Shown here one piece after another: positions 1-11,900 of a stretch of 64,000 nt of DNA. Location of the stretch: NCBI GenBank assembly GCA_000934385.1, contig KN880535.1, forward strand, positions 19,941 to 83,940, given 5' to 3'. How positions within the stretch are numbered: the first letter of the stretch is position 1; the number at the start of each line of letters is the position of its first letter. The stretch comes from Cylindrobasidium torrendii FP15055 ss-10. Lineage: Eukaryota; Basidiomycota; Agaricomycetes; Agaricales; Physalacriaceae. Below the pieces are notes generated by a model that saw only the letters and a list, made by a program, of their open reading frames with translations, was not told the origin of the DNA and ran no database searches. The position numbers and the translations under genes were made by a program.

Positions 1-254
1 GGCTGGTGTGTGTCCATCGCTAGCTGTGTCTGTCAAGCTCAGCTGTTTCCGATGTTTAGCTCAGCTGTGACTTTATAGGCTTAGTATATATCGCATCCTC
101 CCAAGCACCGATATGACTTGAGCCTCATCATTCCGTTCTAGTAGTAACCCATTTGGACTCGAATTCTAGTTGGTGTGCTGTCGTGGTATATAATCCCCCG
201 CGACACGATGGTTCCCTCCTCTTTAGCTTAGCGCTATTCCGAGTCTCATCAACT

Positions 255-2526
255 ATGCCCTCTGAAGCTCTTTTGATACTCACAGTTATCTTCCTCACTG
301 CACTCGTCATCCACCGACGCACCAAACTACGGCCCTTCGCGCACATTCCCGGACCGCCTGCACAATCATGGTTCATGGGTACGTGGTCTATATCTAGGCT
401 CGACTGGAGGCGAAGGACTTATTGCCCGAATATAGGAAACCTTAGCCAGGTGTTCACCCCAAAGGGGCTCCCGTTCCATCAACACCTCGTCGATGAGTAC
501 GGTGGTATGGTCAAGATCCATGGGTTTTTCGGCGTACGCCTCTCGCGTTTCCGCCTGTATTTGTATGTGACGCTGACGTTGGCTAAAAGGACGAGCAATT
601 GTACATCTCAGACCATAAAGCGCTTTCCGCCATCCTTGGAAAAGACTCGGATGCGTTCGACGAGACTGCTGTGTTTTTCGAGTATGCTTTTTCCTCCATC
701 TTGGCATTGGATGCTTCCAGAGCTGAGTATTCGCGTAGTACAAACAAGGTGATATTCGGACCCGGACTTGTCGCTACAAGCGGTACGTGTCCAGTGTTTT
801 TACCAACGCCGATAGCTTAGCTGACTCGGAGAACATGTAGGCGACCAGCATCGGCGCCAGCGCAAGCTCGTCATGCCCGTATTTTCCGTCCCACACATCA
901 AGGCGCTTCTCCCTGCTTTCTACGATGTTGCTGGCCGAGTATAATCATTCCTCTGACTGCTTACAAGTTATTGACATGAAGTTGGTAAGCTCATCGACGC
1001 CATCCAAGCTAGCCTCCCTCATACCAACACCATCCTACACACCATTCCGGAAGATGAGAGCGTGGTGGATATGAGCGCATGGATGTGTCGTGCCGCACTC
1101 GAGACCATCGGGCAGACTGTTCTTGGGTACAGCTTCGACCCGCTCAGCTCGCCCATCACGAACCCGTACTCGTCGGCAATCAAGGAGCTCATGTACGCTT
1201 AGTCCCATTCCCCCTTTACTCTCAGTCTGACACGAAGTTCGTGGGTGTGTGCTAGCCCAACAATCTTCAGCCTCTCCTTAGTGCGCCAGTTCGCGCCCAT
1301 CCTCTCAAGATTGGGGTCCCCGAGAATGCGTCGCTGGATCGTTGAGCACACGCCCAATGCCGCGGTGCAGAAGATTAAGGAGATTAGCGATGTGATGCAT
1401 GCGACGGCTGTGGATGTGCTCGAGTCGCGGCGCAAGGAAGACCTTGGAGGCAAAGACATTATTAGTGTTCTTTGTACGTTGCCTTTCCATGGTTCACCAA
1501 AGTCATAGTATGCTGACATGGATGGCGATGCAGTGAGAGCAAACGAGAAGGCTCCAGAGAACGCAAAGATGGACGAGAACGAACTGTCGGGACAGGTCAC
1601 GTATGTCTGTTTAGTAGTCCTAGAGGACGACGTCCACTAACTGCGCTCCTTATAGTGTTTTGATCTTTGGCGCGCAAGACACAACATCTTCCGTCCTTTC
1701 GCGTATTCTCTATCTTCTGGCTGAACACCCCGAGATCCAAGAACGCGTACGTGCAGAGGTTCTGCCGTTCATAGGCCGAATCGAACACGACGAGCTTGTG
1801 GCGCTTCCCTTGCTTGATGCTGTCATCAAAGAAACACTTCGCTTGTGCGTGTTAAAATCGACGGTTTCTGCTCAGCGATTTACAGACTGATCACACTAGG
1901 CATTCACCTGTCCCGTTTGTTCGCCGCACGTGAGTCCTCCTTCTTTAGTAGCAAAGACGCATGTTCATGGCGAAACCTCTCAAGCGCAACCCAGCCTCGC
2001 ACCATCGCATACGGAGAGTCCTCGCAATCCGTGTTCATTCCAACTGGGACGACCCTTTTCATTTCCATCGCAGGATATAACCGCCTCGAGTCTATCTGGG
2101 GTGCGGATGCCAAGGTATGGAACCCCGACCGGTTTATCGATAATCACAATGCAAAAAGCGAGGGGCCTGGCATATACGCTGGAACGTACGTCCTATTTCT
2201 CTTCTGCTCTCAAGAAGGGAAACCCTGCTTATTCGTTGTTAACTAGACTTTCATTCTTGGGAGGACCGCGTTCATGCCCGTATGTCTTTTCACATCCGCA
2301 TACGAAGGTAGGGCACGATGCTAATCCATCACTTTTTTTCAGAGGCTGGAAATTCGCACTGGTGGAGATGAAAATCATCCTCTCCTCCCTTCTGCGAGAG
2401 TTCCGCTTCTCGCTTGTTCCCGATGCACGCATCGAATGGAACCTTTCGCAGATTATTGCTCCATCCGTCGTGGGCCCGGATGGCGCAGAGAAGAAGGGGC
2501 TTCCACTTCGTGTTGAGCGTATCTGA
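255..2526 (+). CDS. cytochrome P450 monooxygenase, multi-exon
   Basis: A membrane-anchored heme monooxygenase that would hydroxylate a hydrophobic substrate at the ER with electrons from P450 reductase; the substrate is unknown. The ATG at 255 opens a hydrophobic N-terminal anchor (LLILTVIFLTALVI) followed by the Pro-rich hinge HIPGPPAQSW. About ten short introns separate the exons. Visible P450 marks after splicing are the C-helix-type GDQHRRQRKLVMPVFS (about 840-890), the I-helix GAQDTTSS (about 1672), the K-helix ETLRL (about 1830), the PERF-like WNPDRF (about 2118) and the heme loop. The loop FLGGPRSCPGWKFA is assembled across an intron (about 2280-2340) and fits FxxGxRxCxG. The stop is TGA 2524-2526. 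It faces a convergent esterase gene. The I-helix and heme loop match basidiomycete-expanded P450 clans, but I cannot assign a CYP number. No break in the frame is visible. Confidence 0.92.
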
Positions 2527-3656
2527 ATGATGAATGGGAGGGAGGCTCAGATGATCCATTACTGTATGCCGTATGTGAGCCTTTGTTGTGCTTGTACATG
2601 CATCCCGCACTGCCCTTGGATACTGTATGGTCTAGTGCAATACTGTAGTAACTTAATCAGAGAATTGAAATCACGAATGCATGACGACTCATCCATACTT
2701 TGCATATCCCCGAAGTTGGAGATGGATGCCTCAGGCTTGCGGCATTGCACGGCGAAGAGCGTTTGGTCAGGAGCGCTCTAGAAAAGCCACTGCGCAATCC
2801 ACGCAGCTCTAAGACACAAGTTGGAAGGAGGAGATTAAGAGCACAAACATGCTATCTCCCACTGCTGCAAGCATTGCTGCGCGTTCGGGGATCAGCTCAG
2901 TTTTTCGGTATGTTACTCCTTCGGCCCCCGTTTATAGCACCTCTACCACGAGGGGTAGAATTTGTCAGCTCTTCATCGTACAGTATTGTATGCGCCTAAG
3001 AAGACCCCCAAGTTCCAACTCGAAGTGATCGATCCCTTTGTGATGACTAAGGGATCGGGATTCGGAGGGCTCTTCAATGTGTACTCCTACAGGGGTAAGC
3101 GGGGGAAGATTGACACCTACGTTGAGATTCCGGGTATATAGTTGCACAAGAGGTAAAGTTATTGGATGAGGTAGGAGACTGGGCTCGAATATCGGGGCGC
3201 AGAATGGCATCGAATGCGCAAGACGAGAGGGACATCCGGACGGATGACGAGTCTTCAAATAGCGTGTTGTATGTTTGGATACTATCGAACAGAGGAGAGG
3301 GAGTGGTAAATTCATGAAAGACGCGTTACATAAGATAAGAAATGAGACAGTGAGCAAGGACTTACAAGCGGACAAAACATCGTCGTAATTGGCAAGCGCG
3401 CGCGCAATTGTAGAAGGTATGACATCTCTCGAAGTAGTTGAGCGTATGACGAGGGAGGTCTCTTGTACTACTTTAACTCACTCGACACTGAGCAAGGCGG
3501 ATGCACTCATACATTCATTAGACGTGGTAAGGTATCATATCATACAAGTACAAGATACATATCCAAAAACACTGTACACACGCGAGAAAGAGAGCCAAGT
3601 ACTATGTCTATGTACGGTATGATGATAGTTCCCAATGATGATAGTCCCCAACAATC
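2527..3656. other. intergenic region between convergent genes
   Basis: About 1.1 kb between the 3' ends of the P450 and the alpha/beta hydrolase. It should hold both 3' UTRs. The open frames here are short, overlap on both strands and show no recognisable motif or consistent splice structure. No RNA gene or transposon end was seen. Confidence 0.5.
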
Positions 3657-5628
3657 TTACATCGCCCACATATGCCACGCCGCATCTATCTGCTCCTCCA
3701 CTTCCTCCATCTTGCGCGCCTCCATCTCGCTATCCGCGAGCCCATAGCACACATCCTCGTCTGCCCTCAGAGCATCTGCAGCACGTTTGAGTTCGTCCCA
3801 CGTCGCAGCGCTGTCCGACCGTGGGCGTGGCAATGGTGCCTCAGCAACAGACATCGGCGCTACCACACCCGATTCCGGAGCCTTGACGCTGATCCTGACA
3901 TGCTCCTCGTCTTCATGGTGTCCAATGGCCCACGTCTGGCCGTGTCCACACGTATCACACCCACTCGCCTCCTCGCCGTCCGCGTGCGATGCAACAGGAT
4001 GCGCATCCTCCAACCCATCCTTGCCCGTCGTCGCCACCCTTCCATCCGAGCTCACAGCAACAGCCTTCTCCGTATCAATCTCATTCTCCATATTCCTCTC
4101 CGCCTTATCCGTAAACGCCTCAGGCGCCTCAGGCAGTGTCTCCTGCACAAACGCACGCATGCTCTCGAACGACAGTGGCCAAATCTTGAGGAAAGGGAAT
4201 GTTTGGAAGACGTGGACGCCGTCGCGATACTGTTCGTGTCGGACCTTGACGCCATTCAGCTCCATACGGTGAGCAATCAGCGCTATCTCGTCCACCAAAA
4301 CCTCGGAGTCGCCAGAGTGGATGAGAACAGGCGGGAGACCAGTAAAGTCGCCGAAAATGGGAGAGGCATAGGGATGGGTGAGGTACTGCGACATGCCTTC
4401 GCCAAGGTAACATGAAATCGGATTCATGTGGTCGGAGGATTGGAAAACAGGAATCACGTCGTATTCGGCGTTGAAATCCCACGACGGGCAACTCATGGTC
4501 ATGTCCACCCAAGGCGACATGAGGATTGCGCCGCCTGGAAGCGGGTACTCATTGTCGCGAAGGTAGAGCATAAGTGCAAGAGAAAGAGCACCGCCGGCAG
4601 AATCACCCGAGATGATGATATTCGCAGGCTGGATATGCAGGTCATCGACCAGGCGGAAGTAGGCGCTGACGGCGTCGTGGAGCGGTCCAGGGAAGTGCGT
4701 CTCCGGTGCCAAACGGTAGTTGAGGGCTATAAGCAGACATCAATCAGCATGAGTCTCCAGAGAAAGAAAGAAATATGAGCGTACAAAAGACACGGGAATC
4801 TGTGTACTGCGCCAACGGGACTGAGATGACGCGCTTTTCCTCGGCACTGCCCACATAGTATGCCCCGCCGTGGATGTAGAGGATGACACGTTCCGGCGTC
4901 CGGGACGCTGTCTCCTCGCCAGATTGCGCCGCTCGCCATTCGGACTGAAGCCGCTGCCAGGTGTGCTTTCCAACGATCCATTCCCCAGAAAGCTCCCGTG
5001 TGCCGTCCTCAACGCCATCCAATGCAGTGAGTATACCACGTAGGCGGCGGCGGCGGACGGTGAATGTGACTGGAGTGACCAGTGCGTCAGCATTCGAGGG
5101 TGTTGCGCTGCTCATGCCCATGAACATGCGGATCGAAGGCTGTTTGTAACGACTCGAGGTCAGATAATGAGGTAGCAGGGAAGGGGGAAATAGACGTACA
5201 ACATCCATGAGCTCGGTATGTTTCCCTGCATCACGGAAGAGAGCAGACATCAATGTCATCTGGATGTTCCATGATTTCTTGCGGGGGCCCCAGACGGAGT
5301 GCATAAGCGCGTCGCCCGTCATTTGTGTTGCTGTGCGAAGACATAGGAATGAGCGTTAAAAATATGGGATGAGTGTTGTATTCGCACCCTTCGCTGCCAC
5401 GAACCAAGCGTATTTCCAGGAATGCCAGCTCTTCCATATCGGCGGTGCGTTCGTTTGTGTGCCGGGATGCATCCGTGCAGAGGGTGGTGCGACGCCAGGG
5501 TGTGCATAGTGGTCCACGAGCGCCTCCAGTCGCTTGTAGTGTGGGCAGCAGAGCTTATCCTCGGCCGTAGGGTGTTGTTCCTCGGTTTTGTGAGCCGGGT
5601 GGCTCGTCGAGTAAGAGATGATGAGCAT
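3657..5628 (-). CDS. HSL-family alpha/beta hydrolase (esterase/lipase)
   Basis: A carboxylester hydrolase of the hormone-sensitive-lipase group, like fungal acetyl-ester or steryl-ester hydrolases. The oxyanion-hole motif HGGAYY lies near 4865, the nucleophile elbow GDSAGG near 4600, an acid motif in SGDSEVLVDE near 4310 and the catalytic His in DGVHVFQTFP near 4200. Introns are clear at about 5336-5390, a 60-nt one near 5150, and about 4733-4790, which joins exons into LNYRLAPETHFPG. The first in-frame ATG is at 5628, and the N-terminus up to about 5400 is poorly conserved-looking, so the true start could differ. The protein carries an unusual C-terminal extension of roughly 160 residues after the hydrolase fold, acidic and rich in Ala, Ser and Glu. 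Confidence 0.85.
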
Positions 5629-8147
5629 AGTAGAGCGGTGATGAAAAGATGCGGCGTCCAATGCTTTGCAGCGTCCTTATGTAGAGATGGCGTCGTCGTG
5701 ATATCTACAATGTCCGTCGTCGGGGCGGCGGCGGATAGTGTTACGAGGGCGTAAATCTCCCGGATTTACTCATGATAATAGGCTGTCGTCCGAGTGTCGT
5801 GACAGGCTTCCGGATTTACCTGCATACTCCCGCTGCGGGCAGTCAAGGCACAGAACAATGGGATAGAGCAGGCTGTGCCGGTGGACATGGCAAATCGCAA
5901 AGAAGAGAGTGCGATCGGGTGCCACGCGCCAGTAAATGAATTGATCCGCCGGCAGCGGGGATGTTTGGCAGGTTTGTCTTAGGCTCGCGTCCAATCACGG
6001 TACACGTGTGGCTGCGCTGATCACTCGGGTTCGGTAACGAACCGGCTGGTCACGAGCCTAGGTTTGTCTGATTCCGGAATCGTCGTACTACGAGCGTGTC
6101 GTACATCTGGCTCGAGAACTTTGCTATACTCCATGTGTGCGGTTTTTTGTGAGAGCGGAGCCATTATCGAAGAGTCTGGAGAATCAAGCTGGAATTCGTT
6201 GATACCTGCGCCGATCGCATTTCGCTTGGTACAACTGAACCACCATGACCTAGTGTTGTTTGCGGAACACAATGAAGAACATGGACATGCGAACACGGAC
6301 AGCCCGACCTCTGAGCTATGTACAGCACCGGAACAGAGTGCACTTCGTATCTGGCAGGCGCAAATACGGACATAGCTTCATGTCAGCTCTTCTGCTGCCT
6401 CCCCATTCCTGGCCTTATGGACGACGAGCACCGATGTCACAGGCTCGAGGAACATCACTTTGGGGCACCAAAGAAGTGTAGTTGAGGAAAGCTATCTGGT
6501 GCGTCGTCGTGGTCTCCCTGCCTGCGAGCCGATTTTGACGACTTTGCAGCAAACGCCAGATTTGGTCGGCGGACTTGGGGACCGGAAGCAACGTGAAATG
6601 AAGCTTTCTCCATGCGCGGTGGATTCAAATGGCTTCTGGACCCTATAGCAGAGAGCCCTTGGGCAGTAGGGTGCGTATCTTCTCTCTCGGCGTATGTTCT
6701 GTGTGTTGGCGCATCTATCCCTACGCTTTGGTGTGGCTTCCGTCTTCGCTTCGTTTCGTGCAAGCGATTCTATCCTAGTGAATTCACTGACTTTGTTGCT
6801 TTCCAGTATGCACGCAGCACCCAAAACCCCAGCCAAGACCCTAGACGAGGCGAGCGATGATTCAAGCAACCACAGAAGCAACGTAGCTGGTGGAACATCT
6901 ACAGGAAGACCAGCACTTCCGCGGACATTGGCAAGATTCTCCGGGCTTCAGCCTTCTCGGCGTGTGTCTGCCTTCTCGATACCTGGAGCGAAAGTGTCGA
7001 CTGAGGGGGGGGGGGAATTCGACTGAAGATTATTTGGCGACCAAATGGACCTGTGGAGTGTTGCGAGGGACGGTAGATGTGGTGAGCACTCCTTGTTCTA
7101 CTTTGACTTCGCCTTCCCCATTTCCCATCTTCATTCGGAACATCTTCATCGGCATCCACACCTCATCCATCTATGCGGTACTTGCTAACCTATTTTCCTA
7201 CTCCATGCAGCCTCAGAACAGACGCAGGCAAATGCAGCGAGGTCGGCACTATTGCTTCAGGACGGCGCGCGCGGACAGAGAATCACACGCGACATGAAGA
7301 TTTGGGCGCAATGTTATTCATGTCGGATGAGTTGGGCGGCAGGTGTGTAGTGTCCTTCTGTTCGTCTGGGTCGTTCTTGTTGCTTATGGCGACCCTTTCG
7401 AAGCGCTCGGTGTCTCTGAGGTTGTCCATGCTCACTTACTCTACAGGCTGAAATACATCGATATGTTCAAGTGTTGACGATGTGCGCATGAATCCTGGAC
7501 ATGTCGAAATCATCTTTCATGAGCTGCTGTAGATACTTGAGTGACGCCTGCACTCTCTCGAGGAATGAGTGCGTCTCTGTTTATTCTGATTTCTCGGTAG
7601 TTGCAAAGCTCAGACACTGATGTTGCTGCAGGTCATGAACCCCGCAGTCTGAGCGCACTCTGTCTCAGCGCACCTGCAATTTTTCACACCTCATGTAGAT
7701 GGATTGGGACCCAGGGAGCTTGGGGAAATGGGCAATGGATAGAGGGCGAACAAAGTGGGCCACGGAAAGTGCTTGCTCAGGTTGCCGTGTCGCGCTCAAA
7801 CCGTCGTGGGCACAGTGCACCGGGGACAGTAGTGAATATCTCAAAAAAGTGGATGTTCAAATATAATAGGTTTCTCAAATTGTCGCAACGGAACTGCTGT
7901 CTTGAAGATACTACGCGCATGGTGAGTATGTCAAGAAGAACTGGGTGCTTGAGAGTTTGATTGGCACGGCGGCGTCTAACGCCTCGAGGGCGGTGGTGAT
8001 GGCAGATGGTATGCACACGGGGCAGTCCAACAAGCGCCGTGCGTTCACACTTTCACACGCTGCGTGAACATTGCTTTCTGACCATCATCATCGATTCCAA
8101 CGTCGGAAACGCTCAACACTCACACTCAGACCGGAAATTCTGGCATC
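5629..8147. other. gene-poor stretch with decayed coding fragments
   Basis: No intact gene can be supported here. Several pieces look once-coding: a splice-bounded segment near 7210-7330 on the plus strand, and a segment near 7920-8087 that reads ...WVLESLIGTAASNASRAV... and ends in TGA. They cannot be joined into one protein and match no family I recognise. A homopolymer G run lies near 7008-7016. This looks like old repeat or pseudogene material next to the LINE. Confidence 0.5.
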
Positions 8148-8547
8148 ATGAAATCTTTCAAGAAATACAGGCAGGGCCGTCGCGAGAGGAACGACAGGGT
8201 GCCGGAGAACGTGAGAAATGTGCCGCAGAATGAGAGAGGAGGAACGGAGACGCACAATGTGCCTGCAGGCGCCGGTAGTGGCGGCGTCGCGAACATCGAC
8301 CTGGTACCTCACAGTGCGCCCTCCGAATCGTTGAATCCCTTACCGTTCGACTGACTTGTTGCCATCAGTCATGCGTGGGGGACTCATGAGCGCCGCTATA
8401 GGGAGTGCAGTGATTGCTACAGCCGCGCCATTTGGGAAATCAAGCGCCGAAGGTATGTGGCACTAGCCAAGTTGTCTGCATACACTGACCTCTGGAAGTC
8501 AACAAGGTCGATGGAGCCGAGCCGAAGGAGGATGCGTCTATGCAAGA
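8148..8547 (+). pseudogene. 5' exons of a NACHT-type NTPase-like gene, cut by the LINE
   Basis: The ATG at 8148 starts a basic N-terminus (MKSFKKYRQGRRERNDRV). An intron starting GTGCGCCC near 8311 and ending CATCAG at about 8367 joins in frame to IMRGGLMSAAIGSAV. A second intron begins GTATGTGG at about 8453 and ends at about 8499, in phase 1 after ...SSAE and before VNKVDGAEPKED. The same phase-1 join after ...GAE occurs in the NACHT N-terminal exons at about 17478-17527. The open frame runs straight into the GGATA repeat that marks the 3' end of the minus-strand LINE. I infer that this is the start of a NACHT-type gene broken by the insertion. The rest may be the exons from 17029 on, or it may be an unrelated truncated copy. 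Confidence 0.45.
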
Positions 8548-8569
8548 TGATAGGATAGGATAGGATAGG
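8548..8569 (-). repeat. GGATA/TATCC pentamer repeat at LINE 3' end
   Basis: Four to five tandem copies of GATAG read on the plus strand, i.e. CTATC units at the downstream end of the minus-strand LINE. It lies about 390 bp past the ORF2 stop codon at 8958. Many LINEs end in a short tandem repeat instead of poly(A), so this is taken as the 3' terminus of the element. Confidence 0.6.
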
Positions 8570-8957
8570 TGGACGGGGTACAGCGGCCCTATCACACTCG
8601 GAAGTGCGCTGGCAGCCCCGCGCATTGGTGCCCAGGCGTCGACACCTCTGCGCGGCCGTCGTCCGGTAGAGGTTTTCGCGAACGGGCAGCGACGGCACCC
8701 CCCTCGTCGCCCCCGAACCTCAGTCCTCTTCCTCGCGCCGGGATGGGACGCTGGCCCCCCGGCCAGTACCAGCGTCCAAGAGATACGCCTTGGCAGCTGG
8801 TGCGGTCTTGTCGATGGTCCGGATATCTGTCATGTCCGTAGCATATTCATTTGGTTCGTATGATAGCGTGTGTAGTATTCAGAGAAAGTATGAGCTGTCT
8901 GTACAATAGCATATGTAGTATCGAGCGCGAGTTGCCGTCACAACCGATACGGTCCAG

Positions 8958-11900
8958 TCATGCCACGCCGCCCAGTAGGAAGTCCAGTTCCTTTTCCCAC
9001 GCATTTTCATTATCTCCACCCGCGGGGTCATCTATCCCAGTATCATCGTCCATATCAATGTCCACGTCGTCAGAGACGCTCTGCTGCAGAGCATTGGGGA
9101 TGTACATCGCAGCCTCCCTGTAAGTCTCCAAGACAGTGAATACATGTCGCCCAATCTGCCCCAGCCCCTTCTCGAACGCCAGGAGATCCAGCAGACCTTG
9201 CTCGTCTTCTCGCCGCTGCCCCGCCAGTCCAGCAGGGAGGTCCACTCGCTCCTGAAGCCTTGTCCACATCGTTTCCCTTGATGCAAGAATTGCCGCGTTT
9301 GACTTGCAGACCAGCACCGCGTGTACTTCGTCCTCGACAGCATCATTGCAGAACCGACACAGGCGGGCCTCCCTTGGGTATGCCGGCCTTCCACGCTCCG
9401 CACGACGCAGGATCTCGATGGCCAAGGGGTGCTCGGAGGTCAGCAGAGAGGCCATAGCCGCTCTGTAGTCGACGTTAAGCAGTCGTACGGGCGGTAGGAT
9501 TCTCCCCTTCTGGAAAACCGATTTGTCGGCGTGAAGCAGCAGTGAGAGTAGACGAGTGCGCTTGTTTGACCTGAGCTCACTCACGATCCACCTGTCCGCA
9601 GCCTCGTCAATCCTTTTGATGACATCCTCGCACCACTCTTTGCTCCCCATCTTGTCCACGGTGTCACCTATATCCACGGGCCACGGCAGAGCGGCCAGCG
9701 CCAGCCGCGCTCGCAGGTGGTGCGTGTTGTGGTAGAGCCCCGCCCGCCGTTTTGACTCCATTGCAGCTGCGTATCCCAGGCTTTCTGGGGCTAGGTTGTC
9801 GAGGTATCCAAGGTAGCGAACCATGATTTTGGCCCTCGTGAAACGGATTGGCTGGATGCCTGTCAGAATGAACAGAGGTGCGACGCTTGACCTCCTCGAT
9901 ACACCAAGAGACCGCCTGAGGAATCCGAGCTGGGCCTTTTCCAGACCGTCTATATGGTTTCCGGTGTCCAGCGTGAGTTCGCAGCCGTAGGTCAGATGGG
10001 GTTCGACTTGTGCATGGTAGAGGCGATTGGAGAAGGCGATACTCATCCGGCCGATGCGCTTCTCGAGCGCGAAGGTTGTTCCTGCCATTGCCTTCCCATT
10101 CGATTCTTTTTCCCTGAGTCGCAGTGTCAGGTTAGAGTCAACTGCCATTGTTGGCGTACCTGTAGTGCTTTCTGAACAGCTCGCCACTCCCAGAAACAAA
10201 CCAGACGCCAACATACTTGTAGCTCTTCACAATCTCGATCGTCATGCCGTCCACCTCGAGGCGCTCGTTTGCTCGTACCGCTCCTCCAAAAACCATACAT
10301 TTTGTCTTTTTCACACTCATTGTCATTCCGTTCCTCTGGCACCAGGCAAAGAACTGGTTGATTTTGGCCTGCAGCCCCTCCATGCTTGAGGCCATTATGG
10401 CCACATCGTCCGCCTGTTCGAGGTGCGACACCACCAGACCGGCCAGCGAGATATCGTCCTCTCGCGGTAGGATAGCGGCATCCAGGTCGGCGAAGAAAAT
10501 GTTCCAGAGTATCGGCGACGCTGAGTCTCCCGTCAGCAGCCCGACCAGCGACTTGAATGCTTCGGACACGGCACCCTCAGTCTTGACAACGTAGCGCATC
10601 CTGCAGTAAAGCATCCGCAGCCAGTCAAACACAGGTCCCGCAGCGCCTGCGCGGAACATTTTTGCCCACAGAGTAGCAATGTTTGTCGATGGGAAGGCAT
10701 CCTTTAGGTCAACAAACGCGACGAAGACCCTCTTTCCCTCGGCCGTTGCGGTGTCGATGGCGGTGCGCAGCACAAACGAGCAGTTATGGGTGCGCCTACC
10801 CCGTCGGAAGCCATTCTGTGACTCAGGGATCAGGCCTTTGCGCTCAACCCATTCCGTGAGCCGCATCTCGATAATGAGCGTGAATAGTTTGAGCAGACAG
10901 CTCTCCAGTCCAATCACCCTGTAGCTCTCCGGGTCGCTGCTGTCCTTTCCTCGTTTAAGGATCCCCACCAGCACAGTGGTCAGCCAGTCATCGGGCGCAC
11001 CCTGCGCTAACATACACTCGTTGAACAGCTCTGCTAGCGCCTCATTCGGGATGCGAGCCACGTCCTCGTACGAGACTTTATCTGCGCCCACTGCAGAACG
11101 GCCTATGCGGGTTCGTAGGCGCTGTTTTCCTCTCTGCATTTCCTCCGCCATAGACCGTCGAGTGAACTCGTCGCCCCCATCGTCCTGCAGGGTGCTTGTT
11201 GGGATGCCGTCAGCCTCCATAGCGTCTAACTCCAGTGCGGCGGTGTCGAAGTGTTCAGTTCCCACGCGATTTCCATTCATCCTGGCCCAGAAGCTATGCG
11301 CTTGCTCGTCGTGGGGCACCAGGCTGGGTCGTGTTTTGTCTGAGAGGATTGAGGTGACTACCGACCACCATCTTCCTTGGGGGGCTCCCATGAGGCGGTC
11401 CCTGTCGCGCCTTATTTGCTCAAGTCCTGTCGCGCTTGAGGATTTCCCGTCCAGTATGCTCCACGGTGGGTCGTCTGCCCCGCCACTCAGACGGTTCGCA
11501 GTGGCAGTGGCATCATCGATTGGTGGGAGGCTCAGCTTTGGTAGGGAGCGTATGGACCCCGCCTCCTTTGCTCGGCTGCATGGCTTCGGTGGGATAGGTA
11601 GCACTTCTGACTCCAGTGATGCCTTCGTCGCCAGTGATTTTGTCCGTTTCCAGGCATCGTCCTGATGTCCCCTCGACGTAGTCCGTACTTCAATTGGGGC
11701 GTGGTGCTCGCTTATTGTGCGCACCAGGAGCTTGGCCGCTGGCCCGTACGCTGCGGGGTACCCCATCTGCTCCTGCCTCGCCATACTCTCCCCACAATGT
11801 GTTGTCAGCTCTGCGCTGCCGCAGTAGAGGATCACCCGCCGGTTTGGCGGTGTAGACGCGATAGCCCAAGATGCCGCATATAGCATTGCGGACACCTCGT

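Noticed and set aside
3672..4415. 247-codon plus-strand ORF opposite the esterase
   Set aside because: His/Arg/Leu-rich shadow of a gene with catalytic motifs on the other strand.
6455..6881. Minus-strand ORFs near 6.5-6.9 kb
   Set aside because: No motif, no splice context and random-like composition.
8148..8354. Stand-alone 68-codon protein
   Set aside because: Splice signals allow a longer reading through two introns into further exons; the short ORF ends in intronic sequence.
9954..10390. Frameshift or pseudogene reading of LINE ORF2
   Set aside because: The 46-nt segment has complete splice signals and its removal gives an exactly continuous frame, so the intron reading fits better than a frameshift.
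10976..11665. 229-codon plus-strand ORF inside the LINE
   Set aside because: Antisense shadow of ORF2; Ser-rich composition typical of an antisense GC-rich frame.
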